A stretch of DNA of 8,092 bases from assembly GCA_030653635.1 (NCBI GenBank), contig JAURYZ010000195.1, positions 1-8,092 of the forward strand. Reading direction: 5' to 3'. Shown here piece after piece: positions 1-5,525 of the stretch. The translations under genes and the position numbers were made by a program. The notes under the pieces are model-generated. The model was not told the origin of the DNA. It made no database searches and saw nothing but the letters and a program-made list of their open reading frames with translations. Origin of the DNA: Coriobacteriia bacterium (GTDB lineage Bacteria > Actinomycetota > Coriobacteriia > Anaerosomatales > JAHIQC01). Each line of letters starts with the position of its first letter. Within the stretch, counting starts at the first letter, position 1.

Positions 1-2
1 GA

Positions 3-617
3 GGCTCCGATCGCTACGAGACGGCCAAGAAGGTCGCTGAGCGTGCCAAGGTCGAGATGGGCGGTCGCTATGACGGCACGGTGTTCCTGTCAACCGGCGC
101 GAACTACCCCGACGCACTCGCGGCATCTCCGCTGGCCGCAGGCAACGGCTGGCCGATTCTGCTCATCAAGAGCACCGGCCTTCCCGAGTTCACCAAGCAG
201 GCCCTCACTAACCTTGGTGCCGATCGCGTGCTCGTAATCGGTGGGGTCAGCGCGGTGCCCGACGCGGTCAAGGTTCAGGCTGAAGCGATTGTTGGCTCGC
301 CGGCGCTGCGCTTGGCCGGAGGCAACCGCTTCGAGACGGCAGTCAAGATTGCGACGTACGGCGTGGACTACGCCGGGCTTGATTGGAACGGCATGGCGCT
401 CGCAACGGGTCGCAAGTTCCCCGATGCGCTTGCCGGTGGTTGCGCGCAGGGCAAGCTCGGCTCTGTCATGCTTCTGACGGAAGTGACCGCACTTCCGACC
501 GAGACCGAAGCGGCCATCACCGCCCACAAGAACGAGATCAACCAGGTCATGTTCTTCGGCGGGGATTCTGCGATAGACGCGGTGGTTCGCACGAAGGTCG
601 CGAACCTGCTGCAGTAG
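3..617 (+). CDS. Cell-wall-binding repeat 2 (CW_binding_2) surface protein, C-terminal part
   Basis: Open from the window edge to TAG at 615-617; the start lies outside, so only the last 204 residues are seen. The fragment carries tandem CW_binding_2-type units (family of putative cell-wall-binding repeats of Gram-positive exported proteins). The visible hallmarks are GSDRYETAKKVAERA at residues 1-15, FLSTGANYPDALAASPLA at 28-45, VLVIGGVSAVP at 77-87, then a second unit with LAGGNRFETAVKIA at 104-117, ALATGRKFPDALAGG at 132-146 and VMFFGGDSAI at 182-191. In known members these repeats tether a secreted protein to the wall, while a separate domain carries the activity. That other domain, if present, is upstream and unseen, so the specific function cannot be given. 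The protein ends directly after the last repeat, so the repeats form its C-terminus. A strong hairpin lies 26 bp downstream. Confidence 0.88.
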   Translation, partial: GSDRYETAKKVAERAKVEMGGRYDGTVFLSTGANYPDALAASPLAAGNGWPILLIKSTGLPEFTKQALTNLGADRVLVIGGVSAVPDAVKVQAEAIVGSPALRLAGGNRFETAVKIATYGVDYAGLDWNGMALATGRKFPDALAGGCAQGKLGSVMLLTEVTALPTETEAAITAHKNEINQVMFFGGDSAIDAVVRTKVANLLQ

Positions 618-642
618 CTCTACTATCTACATGAAACGTGAC

Positions 643-670
643 GGCAGGGGCTCCGCAAGGGGCCCCTGCC
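643..670 (+). terminator. GNRA-capped hairpin between the CW_binding_2 gene and the next gene
   Basis: A 12-bp stem (GGCAGGGGCTCC at 643-654 with GGGGCCCCTGCC at 659-670, one G-U pair) closes on a GCAA tetraloop at 655-658. It sits 26 bp after the stop at 617. There is no following T-run, and the next Shine-Dalgarno begins only 6 nt later, so it may be a weak terminator, an mRNA-stabilising 3' structure or a processing site. Stem and loop are seen directly; the role is inferred. Confidence 0.6.
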
Positions 671-676
671 TCGAGT

Positions 677-682
677 AGGAGG
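677..682 (+). promoter_or_regulatory. Shine-Dalgarno AGGAGG selecting the GTG start at 688
   Basis: A full AGGAGG lies 5 nt before GTG 688. An ATG at 684 is only 1 nt away and in another frame that gives no recognisable protein, so the spacing decides for the GTG start. Confidence 0.75.
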
Positions 683-687
683 TATGC

Positions 688-1305
688 GTGAACAAGAAGA
701 AGTGGCTCATCATCGCCGGAGTTGCGCTCGCGTCGGTGCTTCTGGTGGTCGCAGCTCTCGCGGCTCGCGGCGCCGGGAAGGACCCGGGCACGCTTGCTGA
801 CGGAGGCGCTTCTTCGACCGAGACGGCGCCAGGCGGCGCATCGAGCGATCAGACGAGCTCGCTCGATCCGGGCACCAGCGCCGACGGGACCGTTTCAAGC
901 AACCCCGCAAGTCCCACGGCTGGTGACGATAGCTCGGCTGACGAGGGAGCGCCCACCATCGCCGCTGCCGGCAAGCCTCTCAAGAGGGTCGTTCAGCCGC
1001 CGGAGCGCACGTTGGCGATGCTCGATCCCAATGTTGCCAAGGCAGGCACCACATACAGCATCATATTCAAGCCCTATGGAACGGGTCCGCAGTCCGGTGG
1101 CCTCACGATTGCTGCCATGGTCGTCACCGCGAAGCTGCAGGACCCCGGCGCCAAGGCACCTGATCTTACCGGCCGCAACGTGCTGCTCGTGCTTTCCGAC
1201 GGCGAAGTGGTTGAGAGCGGTGGCTCGTACCGGGCAACCCTGACTCTTACCGAGCGCGGTGAGACCCTTCTGCCTGTTGTGAGCAATGTCCACCCGCTCG
1301 ACTAG
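688..1305 (+). CDS. Membrane-anchored extracytoplasmic protein with low-complexity stalk, function unknown
   Basis: I do not recognise a family for this 205-aa protein. Residues 1-5 (MNKKK) are basic and are followed by one hydrophobic segment at about 6-26 (WLIIAGVALASVLLVVAALA), with no lipobox Cys and no clear signal-peptidase site. It is therefore probably an N-terminal anchor with the rest outside. Residues 27-95 are a Ser/Thr/Gly/Asp-rich linker typical of a wall-spanning stalk. The C-terminal part (about 98-205) is compact, with alternating hydrophobic stretches such as TYSIIFKPY (122-130), LTIAAMVVTAKL (139-150), NVLLVLSDGEVV (164-175) and YRATLTLTERG (181-191), suggesting a small beta-rich domain. 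The start is GTG 688 behind AGGAGG. Its stop overlaps the start of the next gene, which suggests co-expression with the ligase/polymerase. A role in surface-polymer assembly is a guess from context. Confidence 0.75.
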   Translation: MNKKKWLIIAGVALASVLLVVAALAARGAGKDPGTLADGGASSTETAPGGASSDQTSSLDPGTSADGTVSSNPASPTAGDDSSADEGAPTIAAAGKPLKRVVQPPERTLAMLDPNVAKAGTTYSIIFKPYGTGPQSGGLTIAAMVVTAKLQDPGAKAPDLTGRNVLLVLSDGEVVESGGSYRATLTLTERGETLLPVVSNVHPLD

Positions 1306-3304
1306 CAAACCCTCCCGCGGGTCTGCGCCTTCGCGTACGCAAGCTCGCGATCTCGCTCGGAGCCTGATTGCCGCTGGCGTCGCTGCCGGATGCGCAGTTG
1401 TTCCCGCGATCATGTCTTCGGGTGGCTACAATCCGTTCGGGCCGGTCAAGGCCGCTTTCCTGGCGTTCTCGGTCGCGGCCGTGCTCGCAGGCATGGCACT
1501 GGAGCCGGTGCGGGCACGGGAAGCGATTCGAGCCCTTGCCGCATCAAAGGCCAGATGGTTCCTTTGCGGGTATGTGTTGCTGAGTTTGCTGGCGACGCTC
1601 AGTTCGCTCGACGTACGTGCCTCGGTGTTCGGGAGCTATCCAGAGTATCAGGGCGTCGTGGCGCTACTGGGCTCGCTCGTCATTGCTGCAGGAGCCGTGG
1701 CGCTTGCGCGCGATGACGTGCTCGGGTTGCTCGGCCGCGCGCTCACGGTGTCGATGCTCGTCGTGGGCTCGTACGGGCTTGCGCAGATGCTCGGCCTGGA
1801 CCCGGCGTCGTATCGCGCGGGGCTCGACCTTGCGCGGGCACGCTCGACGTTGGGCAACGCTTCCAATCTGGGCCTATGGCTCGTGCTCGTGGCGCCCTAC
1901 GTCGTTCGTCTGGCGCGGGAAGCGCGTGGAGCCTGGCGCGTCGGGGCAGTCGTCGCGCTTGGCCTGGCTGCCGTCGTCCTGCTCGGCACCTCGTCGCGCG
2001 GTGCGTGGCTCGCGGCGCTTATTGCCGGGCTCGTGTGGGTGGCTGTCGAGGCGCCGGCGTGGTCATCGGCGATCCGGCGCAAGGTCGCGCTTTCATCGGC
2101 CGTGATCGCGGTACTCGGGGTGGTGGCCGTGATGCTTGTGGCTCCCACGCTCGCTTCGCGCGCCTCAAGCGCGCTGGACGCCGATTCTGGTACGGCCGCA
2201 TGGCGGCGTTCGGTGTGGTCCTCGGCGATTCGGATGAGCGTCGAGCGGCCGGTGCTCGGCTGGGGTCCCAACACTTTCAGATTCGCCTACCCCCTCTACC
2301 GAGGAGTTGAGCTTTCGGCCGACAGTGCCGACCCACAGGTCGTCACCGACGCGCACAACCTGTTCGTGAATACGCTCGCCGAGCGCGGTCCGCTCGCGTT
2401 GATCGCACTTGCGGGCTGGTTTGTGTCCATCGGCATCGGCGGCGTGCGGGTGAGCCGCTCGCGCGACCTGTCCGGCGCGGATCGACTCGCGGTCGCGGCG
2501 ACGCTCTCGTCGCTCGCGGGCGGGATTGTGGGCACGGGATTTCACTACCTCACGCCCGATACAGGGGCGCTGTTCTTTGTGAGCGCGCTGCTTGCGATGG
2601 TGCTTGTGGCGCCAGACGCACCCGCAGCTTCCCGCGAGGCGAAGCGCGAGGGGTTCACTAGCGCTGGTCTCGTCGGCCTGTGGCTGGCAGTCGCGCTCTC
2701 GCTTGCGGTCGGGGCGGCACTCCTCGGCGTGCTTGTTGCTGACCGGGCGATGGCCAAGGGTCTCGAGTTGGCGCAGGCTGGTGCACCTGCGGCGCGCACA
2801 GCTGGCGAGTTCGATCGGGCACAGGCGGCCGCGCCGTGGGACCCGATGTTCCTGTGGGCACAGGGGCATGCGGCGCTTCTGCAGCTCCAAGGACCTGAGG
2901 GCGACGACGACGCATTCGAACTGGGCATTCGGGCGTTCGAGGCGGCGGAGGCCCTCAGCTCGCACGACACCCGGTTGGCCCGAGAGCATGCCGACCTCGT
3001 CTTGGCGGCGGCTTTGGCGCGAAACGATCAAGCGTTGTTCGAGGACGCCCTCGGACGCTACGACGCGCTCATGGCGCTCGACCCGAACAACGCTTCGGTC
3101 TGGATTGGCCGCGCAAGTGCCAAGGCCGGCATGGGCCGCTGGGCCGATGCGGTCGCCGACTACGAGCGGGTCGTGAGCCTCGTCCCGGACTCCATCGCAG
3201 GATGGGGAAGTCTAGCCGTCGCCTACGAGCAAGTGGGCCGTGAGCAAGATGCCATCAAGGCCCGAAGCACCGCCGAGGAGCTGCAGCGCGGTCTGACTGA
3301 GTAG
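1286..3304 (+). CDS. O-antigen ligase/polymerase-family membrane protein with C-terminal TPR-like region
   Basis: This 672-aa polytopic membrane protein resembles the Wzy/WaaL superfamily (O-antigen ligase domain), whose members join or polymerise lipid-linked glycans on the outer face of the membrane. Many hydrophobic spans run from about residue 27 to 485. Family-like landmarks are LGNASNLG at 189-196, LLGTSSRGAWLA at 232-243 between membrane spans, RPVLGWGPNTFRFAYP at 321-336 at the start of a large external loop, and DAHNLFVNTLAERGPLAL at 355-372, with His357 in the place of the conserved loop histidine. After the last span (about 462-485), residues 490-670 are soluble and helical with TPR-like units, for example YDALMALDPNNASVWIGRA (592-610) and YERVVSLVPDSIAGWGSLA (626-644). 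An in-frame TGA at 1280-1282 makes ATG 1286 the first possible start. No good Shine-Dalgarno is visible, and the 20-bp overlap with the previous gene implies translational coupling. The glycan handled (wall polysaccharide, glycolipid or glycoprotein sugar) cannot be told. Confidence 0.85.
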   Translation: MSTRSTSKPSRGSAPSRTQARDLARSLIAAGVAAGCAVVPAIMSSGGYNPFGPVKAAFLAFSVAAVLAGMALEPVRAREAIRALAASKARWFLCGYVLLSLLATLSSLDVRASVFGSYPEYQGVVALLGSLVIAAGAVALARDDVLGLLGRALTVSMLVVGSYGLAQMLGLDPASYRAGLDLARARSTLGNASNLGLWLVLVAPYVVRLAREARGAWRVGAVVALGLAAVVLLGTSSRGAWLAALIAGLVWVAVEAPAWSSAIRRKVALSSAVIAVLGVVAVMLVAPTLASRASSALDADSGTAAWRRSVWSSAIRMSVERPVLGWGPNTFRFAYPLYRGVELSADSADPQVVTDAHNLFVNTLAERGPLALIALAGWFVSIGIGGVRVSRSRDLSGADRLAVAATLSSLAGGIVGTGFHYLTPDTGALFFVSALLAMVLVAPDAPAASREAKREGFTSAGLVGLWLAVALSLAVGAALLGVLVADRAMAKGLELAQAGAPAARTAGEFDRAQAAAPWDPMFLWAQGHAALLQLQGPEGDDDAFELGIRAFEAAEALSSHDTRLAREHADLVLAAALARNDQALFEDALGRYDALMALDPNNASVWIGRASAKAGMGRWADAVADYERVVSLVPDSIAGWGSLAVAYEQVGREQDAIKARSTAEELQRGLTE

Positions 3305-3323
3305 GGGCGCGAAGACCCGCGTC

Positions 3324-3343
3324 TGAGCAAGGCTGAGCAAGGC
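3324..3343 (+). repeat. Tandem 10-mer duplication TGAGCAAGGC x2
   Basis: Two perfect adjacent copies (3324-3333 and 3334-3343) lie 20 bp after the ligase/polymerase stop and just before the tRNA promoter. They are followed by a pyrimidine-rich tract. This is probably a local slippage duplication; no function is evident. Confidence 0.6.
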
Positions 3344-3358
3344 TTTCCCTTTAACCGC

Positions 3359-3386
3359 TTGCGCCCTCGCGTCATGCCGCTATCAT
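3359..3386 (+). promoter_or_regulatory. Probable sigma-70-type promoter of the tRNA-Val gene
   Basis: TTGCGC (3359-3364) and TATCAT (3381-3386) are separated by 16 nt, resembling -35 and -10 boxes. The expected start near 3393 leaves a short leader before the mature tRNA 5' end at 3411. Position and spacing support it; the -35 match is partial. Confidence 0.5.
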
Positions 3387-3410
3387 GAAACACCGGCTAG
3401 AACCCATATC

Positions 3411-3485
3411 GGGCGATTAACTCAGCGGGAGAGTGCTTCCTTTACACGGAAGAAGTCGGGGGTTCGAATCCCTCATCGCCCACCA
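3411..3485 (+). tRNA. tRNA-Val (anticodon UAC)
   Basis: A full cloverleaf folds by eye. The acceptor stem is GGGCGAT with ATCGCCC; the D stem is ACTC with GAGT; the anticodon stem is CTTCC with GGAAG around the loop TTTACAC, giving anticodon TAC (reads GUA and other GUN valine codons); the variable loop is 5 nt; the T stem is GGGGG with CCCTC around TTCGAAT. The discriminator is A, and the 3' CCA is encoded. The gene stands alone. Such tRNA 3' ends are common integration targets for tyrosine-recombinase elements, and the repeats and gene damage just downstream fit this. Confidence 0.97.
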
Positions 3486-3499
3486 CAAGAAACCGCAGG

Positions 3500-3538
3500 T
3501 AGATGGCTGTCTTTCGGGAAACCGAGAGCGGCCATCTA
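3500..3538 (+). terminator. Hairpin downstream of tRNA-Val, likely terminator
   Basis: An outer stem TAGATGGC (3500-3507) pairs with GCCATCTA (3531-3538). An inner stem CTTTCGG (3511-3517) pairs with CCGAGAG (3522-3528, one U-G pair) around a GAAA tetraloop. The flanking 3' sequence TCTTCATTTT is T-rich but interrupted. Lying 15 bp past the encoded CCA, it probably ends the tRNA transcript. It could also be part of an attachment-site arm. Confidence 0.65.
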
Positions 3539-3556
3539 TCTTCATTTTGGGGCGAA

Positions 3557-3580
3557 TGTAGCAACGCGTGTAGCAACGCG
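3557..3580 (+). repeat. Perfect tandem pair of TGTAGCAACGCG, candidate integrase arm-type sites
   Basis: Two identical 12-mers abut (3557-3568 and 3569-3580). They are flanked by near-identical ATTTTGGGG (3544-3552) and ATTTTGGG (3581-3588). Short direct repeats of this kind close to a tRNA 3' end resemble arm-type binding sites of tyrosine integrases in attL or attR. The repeat is seen directly; the role is inferred, and no integrase gene is in the window. Confidence 0.6.
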
Positions 3581-3909
3581 ATTTTGGGTCATCCAGTACT
3601 CATGAACCAGCCGCGTCGAAGCCACTCGCGAGCAGGTTGACGTAAAAGGATGAGCGAGCAGGTTCATAGACTCGCCGCCACGATGCCCGCAATGAGCTGC
3701 TTGCATCTGTCATGCGGCGTATCGGTACGTGCGAAGAGCGGTGGGGAGAATGTCGTGTTCCAGTCGGATATCCGTTCTGGGCGGCGCCCCAACAGCGATG
3801 ATTTCTTTGATGGGTGCTTGATGAATGCGGTCTCGGAGTCACTGTCTCAACGAGAAACACCAGCTAGAATGCGCGCCTGAAGTCGCTTCCTTCTTTGATG
3901 AATCCGTGA
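3581..3909. other. Gene-poor stretch between tRNA-Val and the sortase remnant
   Basis: No convincing gene is found on either strand. A + frame of 76 codons at 3650-3880 and a - frame of 86 codons at 3600-3860 cover nearly the same bases. Neither has a proper ribosome site, recognisable motifs or protein-like composition. Weak internal repeats exist: GCGAGCAGGTT near 3627 and again near 3654, and TTCTTTGATG at 3803-3812 and 3891-3900. The stretch is best read as degraded or junction DNA next to an integration site. The missing 5' part of the sortase should have been at its right end but is not there in any frame. Confidence 0.5.
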
Positions 3910-4584
3910 CAACTTGCGGTCGCGTGTCTTGCCAGAGGAATCTCGGCCGAGCTCGCCAAGACCGGGACGCTCTCTCGCGAGGAACTGATACGGCGCCTTG
4001 ATGCCGCCAAGAAGCGGAACCCTGAGGTCGTCGGCTACATCAACATCCCCGGCACTGGGGTCCACTACCCGGTCGTGCAAGGGCCGGACAACACCAAGTA
4101 CCTCACGAAGAATGCGACCGGCGCCAAGTCCGAGAGCGGAGCGATCTTCGCCGACGTGCGCTGCTCGCCCTACGTCAAAGGCGATCCGGCCGCGCGATCT
4201 ACGATCCTGTACGGCCACAACATGAAGGACGGCTCCATGTTCGGCCGGATCGATGACTACGGATCCTCGTCGAGCTTCTACAAGGCCCACCCGCTCATCC
4301 AGTATGTGGACGCGGCCGGCAACGGCGGTCTATGGCGGATCTACTCGGTGCGCAAGAGCACGACGGCGGACTCGGTCTACACCTATCCCGTCACAGCGCC
4401 CTACACACGCCGTGTGGCCTCGTGGAGCGCTCAGAGTGCCGTGGACGTGGGATTCAAGCCCAAGTCCGATGGCTGGTCGCTCACGCTGTCTACGTGCACG
4501 TACGATCGCGCGGATGGCACCGGTCGCATCCTCGTGCAGGGTGAGCTGCTCGAGAGCTACTCGAACGGCGACGCCGGCAACTGA
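3910..4584 (+). pseudogene. Class B sortase lacking its 5' end (probable pseudogene)
   Basis: The frame is open from just after TGA 3907-3909 to TGA 4582-4584 (224 codons). It matches class B sortases, the membrane-bound transpeptidases that anchor surface proteins or assemble pili. Landmarks are NPEVVGYINIPGTGVHYPVV (from nt 4018), LYGHNMKDGSMFGRID (catalytic His codon 4216-4218), TLSTCTYDRADG (catalytic Cys 4495-4497) and GRILVQGELLE (Arg 4525-4527). The catalytic core thus looks intact. Between the upstream stop and GTG 4075 there is no ATG, GTG or TTG in frame, and GTG 4075 begins inside the core, after the first strand. The usual N-terminal signal/anchor helix is absent, and no other frame upstream encodes a hydrophobic segment, so a simple frameshift does not explain it. 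The 5' end was probably lost by deletion or recombination near 3900. Translation from an unusual codon cannot be excluded, but would still lack the anchor. Confidence 0.8.
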
Positions 4585-4596
4585 CGCCCCCTCCGA

Positions 4597-4630
4597 GAAA
4601 CCCCCGGCTGTCCCCCCGGCTGTGGGTTTC
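4597..4630 (+). terminator. First hairpin after the sortase remnant
   Basis: GAAACCC (4597-4603) pairs with GGGTTTC (4624-4630) around a 20-nt C-rich loop that contains most of a duplicated CCCCCGGCTG. It lies 12 bp after the stop. TTCCTCTT follows at about 4633-4640, so it may be the actual termination point. Confidence 0.5.
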
Positions 4631-4641
4631 GCTTCCTCTTA

Positions 4642-4673
4642 GCAGGCCCCCGGCTGCCCCGCCGGGGGCCTGC
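4642..4673 (+). terminator. Perfect 13-bp GC-rich hairpin, likely (possibly bidirectional) terminator
   Basis: GCAGGCCCCCGGC (4642-4654) is the exact inverted complement of GCCGGGGGCCTGC (4661-4673), with a TGCCCC loop. No T-run follows on the + strand. On the - strand it is followed by AAGAGGAAG, so no U-tract there either. Its strength and its place after the sortase suggest transcript-end formation and insulation of the next operon. Confidence 0.65.
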
Positions 4674-4728
4674 GTGCAATAACCGTGCTCTGAAACAACT
4701 ACCAGACTACGTTCGGTTGGATGAGCCC

Positions 4729-4866
4729 GTGATGTTAACTGATGGCGGGAGCCAGGAGTTCCTTCTGAAACGCGATACCCACCAGTACGCCGGTGACACC
4801 CGGTTTCAGGATGGCACGAGTGCTTGTGGTTATCGGCGCTTGACGGCGATAGAGGGAATAGAGTAA
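4729..4866 (+). CDS. Possible small ORF (45 aa) before the operon
   Basis: Tandem start codons GTG 4729 and ATG 4732 open a frame ending at TAA 4864-4866. The frame is also open upstream, with a TTG at 4717. The product is polar with mixed charge (it includes MLTDGGSQEFLLKRD and YAGDTRFQDG) and matches no family I know. There is no clear Shine-Dalgarno, only a GGATGAG-like stretch. The ORF overlaps the candidate promoter of the next gene. It could be a leader peptide, a small third component, a decayed gene fragment or chance; chance is quite possible at this length. Confidence 0.2.
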   Translation: MMLTDGGSQEFLLKRDTHQYAGDTRFQDGTSACGYRRLTAIEGIE

Positions 4867-4869
4867 ATA
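4840..4869 (+). promoter_or_regulatory. Candidate promoter of the wHTH-GHKL operon
   Basis: TTGACG (4840-4845; 5 of 6 matches to the -35 consensus) is followed after 18 nt by TAAATA (4864-4869) in a locally AT-rich stretch. A start near 4876 would give a leader of about 30 nt before ATG 4908. The -10 match is only fair. Confidence 0.45.
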
Positions 4870-4897
4870 TAGTAGGCGAGATACATAACAAGCGAGT

Positions 4898-4902
4898 GGA
4901 GG
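4898..4902 (+). promoter_or_regulatory. Shine-Dalgarno GGAGG selecting ATG 4908
   Basis: GGAGG ends 5 nt before ATG 4908. The same frame is open further upstream to a TTG at 4824, but that start has no ribosome site and would add 28 residues lying across the candidate promoter. ATG 4908 is therefore preferred. Confidence 0.75.
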
Positions 4903-4907
4903 CTATC

Positions 4908-5525
4908 ATGGCTGCCGACAGCACTGTCATCTTGCTCAGGGCTCGCGAACTTGAGCAGACGATTCAGTCAGTGGCGTTCGAGATGCTGCGCGAGGATGGA
5001 GCCTACGAAAAGGCCCAGCAGCTGATCGTTGTCGCAAGCGATGTTGCGAAGCTCACCGTTCGGCTGGATGAAGTCCTCGCCGGAAGAGGCCACTCTTCGG
5101 CAGACACCATGCGGCAGCGTGTTGCGCGAAAAGCGACGCGCTCGCGACGGGCAGGTGCCAAGTACCCAGTCTTCTTCGTTAGCGGCGATCGCCTAGTCAA
5201 GCTCGGCAAAGGAAAGCAGAAGACGGCCAAGGAGTATCGCCACGAGGCTACTCGCTCCTCGTTTGAGGTCGTAGCCCGCTGGATTGAAAGCACGACTCTC
5301 TCGGGTTCGCGCGAGTGGTTGGCGCAGAAGGCCAACGAGGACCTGTCGGGGCAGGTACCTTCATATCAGATCTACCTGATTGTCTCTGCATTGCAGTCCA
5401 TTGGCGCGGTATCCCAGGTGAGGCGCGGCCAGTACTCGCTGGACGGCGACACGGGGCAACCCGACGTTTGGTGGCGGTCGCTTGAGGCGCTGCCGGTTCC
5501 CGAGGCGCGGGAGGATGACGAGTAG
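4908..5525 (+). CDS. Basic protein with probable C-terminal winged helix; partner of the GHKL ATPase
   Basis: I do not recognise a named family for this 205-aa protein. Residues 1-57 look like two or three amphipathic helices (for example RARELEQTIQSVAFEMLRED at 11-30). Residues 70-83 are strongly basic (RVARKATRSRRAGA). A conserved-looking core follows, with YPVFFVSGDRLVKLGKGK at 86-103 and KEYRHEATRSSFEVVARWIE at 108-127. Residues about 116-178 fit a winged helix-turn-helix: a helix at 118-127, a second at 134-142, a recognition-like helix at 151-166 and a two-strand wing at 167-178 (SQVRRGQYSL). The acidic tail is PEAREDDE. The likely role is nucleic-acid binding, either targeting the ATPase or controlling the operon. 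No nuclease, methylase or protease motif is visible. Its stop TAG (5523-5525) shares a base with the next GTG start (TAGTG), so the two are probably translationally coupled and made in a fixed ratio. Confidence 0.8.
   Translation: MAADSTVILLRARELEQTIQSVAFEMLREDGAYEKAQQLIVVASDVAKLTVRLDEVLAGRGHSSADTMRQRVARKATRSRRAGAKYPVFFVSGDRLVKLGKGKQKTAKEYRHEATRSSFEVVARWIESTTLSGSREWLAQKANEDLSGQVPSYQIYLIVSALQSIGAVSQVRRGQYSLDGDTGQPDVWWRSLEALPVPEAREDDE
5509..5514 (+). promoter_or_regulatory. Shine-Dalgarno GGGAGG for the overlapping GTG start at 5525
   Basis: GGGAGG lies inside the end of the upstream gene, 10 nt before GTG 5525. Stop and start overlap as TAGTG, allowing re-initiation by terminating ribosomes. 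Confidence 0.6.

Larger units (their letters stand above)
4674..4907. other. Leader region upstream of the two-gene GHKL operon
   Basis: Together with the hairpins at 4597-4673 this makes 323 bp between recognised genes. It is less GC-rich than the flanking genes, especially at 4848-4890. It holds CTGAAAC at 4690-4696 and 4765-4771, and its inverse GTTTCAG at 4803-4809. The last two form an inverted repeat 31 bp apart, enclosing a smaller CACC/GGTG pair (a possible cruciform or operator). It also holds a possible 45-codon ORF at 4729-4866 and the candidate promoter at 4840-4869. Confidence 0.45.

Noticed and set aside
2165..3031. Long - strand open frame of 288 codons
   Set aside because: It lies wholly antisense to the ligase/polymerase gene, whose membrane spans and family motifs are clear. 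Long antisense frames are expected in high-GC DNA.
3301..3358. Rho-independent terminator directly after the ligase/polymerase gene
   Set aside because: Only a 4-bp CGCG pairing is possible around 3308-3321, and the TGAGCAAGGC copies are direct repeats, not inverted ones.
3551..3588. CRISPR-like array at the tandem 12-mers
   Set aside because: There are only two abutting copies, with no spacers and no cas genes.
3600..3880. Overlapping open frames on both strands after the tRNA (76 codons on +, 86 codons on -)
   Set aside because: They cover the same bases, lack ribosome sites at proper spacing, and their translations show no motifs or protein-like pattern.
4075..4584. Sortase gene starting at GTG 4075
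   Set aside because: The reading frame upstream of 4075 clearly encodes sortase core sequence (NPEVVGYINIPGT), so 4075 is an internal valine codon and not a start.
4824..4907. 28-residue N-terminal extension of the wHTH protein from TTG 4824
   Set aside because: It has no ribosome site and would run over the candidate promoter, while ATG 4908 has GGAGG at 5-nt spacing.
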